NCBI RefSeq assembly: GCF_005845215.1
Contig: NZ_SPHO01000012.1
Coordinates: forward strand, 124,001 to 188,000
Direction: 5' to 3'
Length of the DNA: 64,000 bases
Origin: Clostridium sp. 1001271st1 H5
GTDB lineage: Bacteria; Bacillota; Clostridia; Lachnospirales; Lachnospiraceae
The position numbers and the translations under genes are program-made. The notes below the pieces were generated by a model, which made no database searches, had not been told where the DNA came from, and was given only the letters and a program-made list of their open reading frames with translations. Each line of letters opens with the position of its first letter. Position 1 is the stretch's first letter. Of the stretch, positions 62,734 through 64,000 are shown one piece after another.

Positions 62734-62976
62734 ATGAAAAGGTACAATAAAAATGGACAGCTGGAGACAATAATATGCAATTGCTGCGGAAAGAAACTGG
62801 TGGTGCAGCAGGGCATCATCCGGGAAGGATGCATCAGCATTGACCATGCATGGGATTATTTTTCTGAGAAGGACGGACAGGTTCATCATTTTGATTTGTG
62901 TGAAGAATGCTATGATGAACTGGTTTCCGGCTTCAAGATACCTGTGGACAGGGAAGAACAGATTGAATTTCTGTAG
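62734..62976 (+). CDS. Small Cys-rich hypothetical protein
   Basis: An 80-residue protein of unknown function. It has two Cys pairs, CNCCGKKL near residue 15 and CEECYDEL near 58, spaced like a zinc ribbon, separated by an acidic and aromatic stretch (DHAWDYFSEKDG, HHFDL). The start is ATG behind GGCGAGG. It lies between the rimI terminator and a hairpin shared with the convergent phosphofructokinase gene, so it is probably monocistronic. Metal binding is inference from the cysteines. Confidence 0.75.
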   Translation: MKRYNKNGQLETIICNCCGKKLVVQQGIIREGCISIDHAWDYFSEKDGQVHHFDLCEECYDELVSGFKIPVDREEQIEFL

Positions 62977-62984
62977 GATGGGAT

Positions 62985-63012
62985 AAGGAGAACTGCCAAA
63001 GCGGTTCTCCTT
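62985..63012. terminator. Hairpin between convergent hypothetical and phosphofructokinase genes
   Basis: AAGGAGAACTGC (62985-62996) pairs with GCGGTTCTCCTT (63001-63012), 12 bp with one G-U around CAAA. It lacks a T tract on either strand but sits at the ends of both genes. Confidence 0.6.
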
Positions 63013-63025
63013 ACTGTATGTGTGC

Positions 63026-64000
63026 TCACGCCAGGGATATGGTAAAGTATTCAGGAAAGCGGTTTTGGTACAGCACCGGGACCTCCCCCTCGATAAGAGG
63101 CGTCAGATAATCCGTCAACTCCTGTGTAATGTCGTTGCCTTCCCTGTTAATCCACTGACGGGGAACTGTTTTTTCCCGGTTGGCAACCAGGGATACGTCC
63201 GCTGCAGTGAACTGAATCCTGTATCGGCCCTTTGACGGCAGGCGAAGGAGGGTTGCCATTTTTCCGGTCTGCCCCTGGACCGCGCACTGGACCGCCTTTG
63301 TTCCCAGAAGACGGGATTCGTTTAAATCCGTGCGGCTGGCCAGATGAGCGGCGCAGCGCTGCATAAGGTTGAGCTCCAGGGAGCGGGTTTTGCAGCCCAG
63401 TTCATTCCGGACAATCTGGGCCAGTACGCCCCCGGTTCCGGCAATATCCCTGTGACCGAACAAATCGGGGCGGTTGCCGGGAGTCTGTTCAGACAGATAG
63501 GCTCCGTTTTCATCCCGGATACCCTCGCTGACAGCAATCAGAAGATTTCTGTTTTCGGCCTGACGGCTTCGTATATCCTCCAGAAACCGGCTGACGCAAA
63601 AGGGAACCTCGCAGAGGTAAATAAAGTCAGGCCCGCGGTTGCCGTTTACCCTGGAAAGGGAGGCGGCGGCAGTGAGCCATCCGGCGTTCCGTCCCATGAT
63701 TTCCACAATGGTGACTCCGAAGGAATCATAGACAGCCACATCCCGCTCCAGCTCCGCAAAGGTGGTGGCAATGTACTTGGCTGCAGAGGCAAAACCAGGA
63801 CAGTGGTCTATCTCCATCAGGTCATTGTCAATGGTTTTCGGGGCGCCGATGATGTTTATATCCTCAATCTCCCGGGAACGGCAGTATCTGGCCAGCTTAT
63901 CCACTGTGTCCATGGAGTCGTTCCCGCCTATGTATATGAAGTAGGATATTTCATATTTTCTGAAAATATCAACCAGATGCCGGTACTGGGCATCGTCCTC
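63026..64000 (-). CDS. 6-phosphofructokinase, probably PPi-type (5' truncated by window edge)
   Basis: The enzyme phosphorylates fructose 6-phosphate at the entry to glycolysis. The frame continues past the right edge, so the N-terminal part is missing; 324 residues are visible. The catalytic motifs are GGNDSMDTVDKL and GAPKTIDNDLME, then MGRNAGWLTAAASLSR. ATP enzymes of the E. coli type have GGDGS and PGTIDND; Asp in the former Gly104 position and Lys in the Gly124 position match pyrophosphate-dependent enzymes. The codons before 63913 read on as IYIGGNDS, so that ATG is not the start. Confidence 0.88.
   Translation of the reverse strand, partial: EDDAQYRHLVDIFRKYEISYFIYIGGNDSMDTVDKLARYCRSREIEDINIIGAPKTIDNDLMEIDHCPGFASAAKYIATTFAELERDVAVYDSFGVTIVEIMGRNAGWLTAAASLSRVNGNRGPDFIYLCEVPFCVSRFLEDIRSRQAENRNLLIAVSEGIRDENGAYLSEQTPGNRPDLFGHRDIAGTGGVLAQIVRNELGCKTRSLELNLMQRCAAHLASRTDLNESRLLGTKAVQCAVQGQTGKMATLLRLPSKGRYRIQFTAADVSLVANREKTVPRQWINREGNDITQELTDYLTPLIEGEVPVLYQNRFPEYFTISLA

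Overview
The window is a chromosomal segment of a low-to-mid-GC anaerobic Firmicute, most likely a Lachnospiraceae member of the Clostridium clostridioforme/bolteae (Enterocloster) type. The basis is inference from the Clostridia-style ribosomal order (a KOW-protein gene between map and infA, rpsD inside the alpha operon), the YesM/YesN-type two-component systems, CUT1 sugar transporters without their own ATPase, and choline-binding-like cell-wall repeat proteins. No phage, insertion sequence, CRISPR array, tRNA or rRNA was seen.

Left part (1-8.8 kb): the end of the spc operon and the alpha operon, rplR-rpsE-rpmD-rplO-secY-adk-map-KOW-infA-rpmJ-rpsM-rpsK-rpsD-rpoA-rplQ. It is interrupted by several non-coding spacers: a 95-bp tandem repeat before adk, a GC-rich structured spacer plus a strong promoter before rpmJ, two hairpins before rpoA, and paired direct repeats before rplQ. 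Next (8.8-14.1 kb) is an accessory block: a CdaR-type regulator divergent from an esterase and a complete TRAP transporter. From 14.3 to 17.7 kb lie three tandem paralogous secreted cell-wall-binding proteins, then a LytTR/DUF3021 pair, the ECF energising module with truA, and rplM-rpsI behind an L13-type leader. A fourth wall-binding protein, an SDR oxidoreductase, trxB and an SH3-NlpC/P60 hydrolase follow.

The centre (27.5-43.2 kb) is a large carbohydrate locus. On the minus strand are a YesN-like response regulator, a histidine kinase with no membrane segment, and a tandem ABC-ATPase-like protein that has lost most catalytic motifs. Divergently transcribed are a CUT1 importer, intracellular GH3 and GH5 enzymes, an RbsC/RbsB pair lacking an ATPase, an IlvD/EDD dehydratase and a DapA-family aldolase. 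The likely flow is import of oligosaccharides, cytoplasmic hydrolysis, and catabolism of a sugar acid by dehydration and aldol cleavage.

The right part returns to housekeeping: hpf, a 774-bp spacer with four consensus DnaA boxes, secA, and prfB with its programmed frameshift. A LacI-controlled locus follows (CUT1 importer, GH130, phosphohexomutase), then an ACT protein and hom, two small membrane proteins, tex, tsaE-tsaB-rimI, a small Cys-rich protein, and a phosphofructokinase cut by the right edge.

The most unusual items are the kinase/pseudo-ABC/regulator module, the DnaA-box cluster, the 95-bp repeat with a compensating base change, and the wall-protein trio. All functions are assigned by reading motifs; no database search was run.
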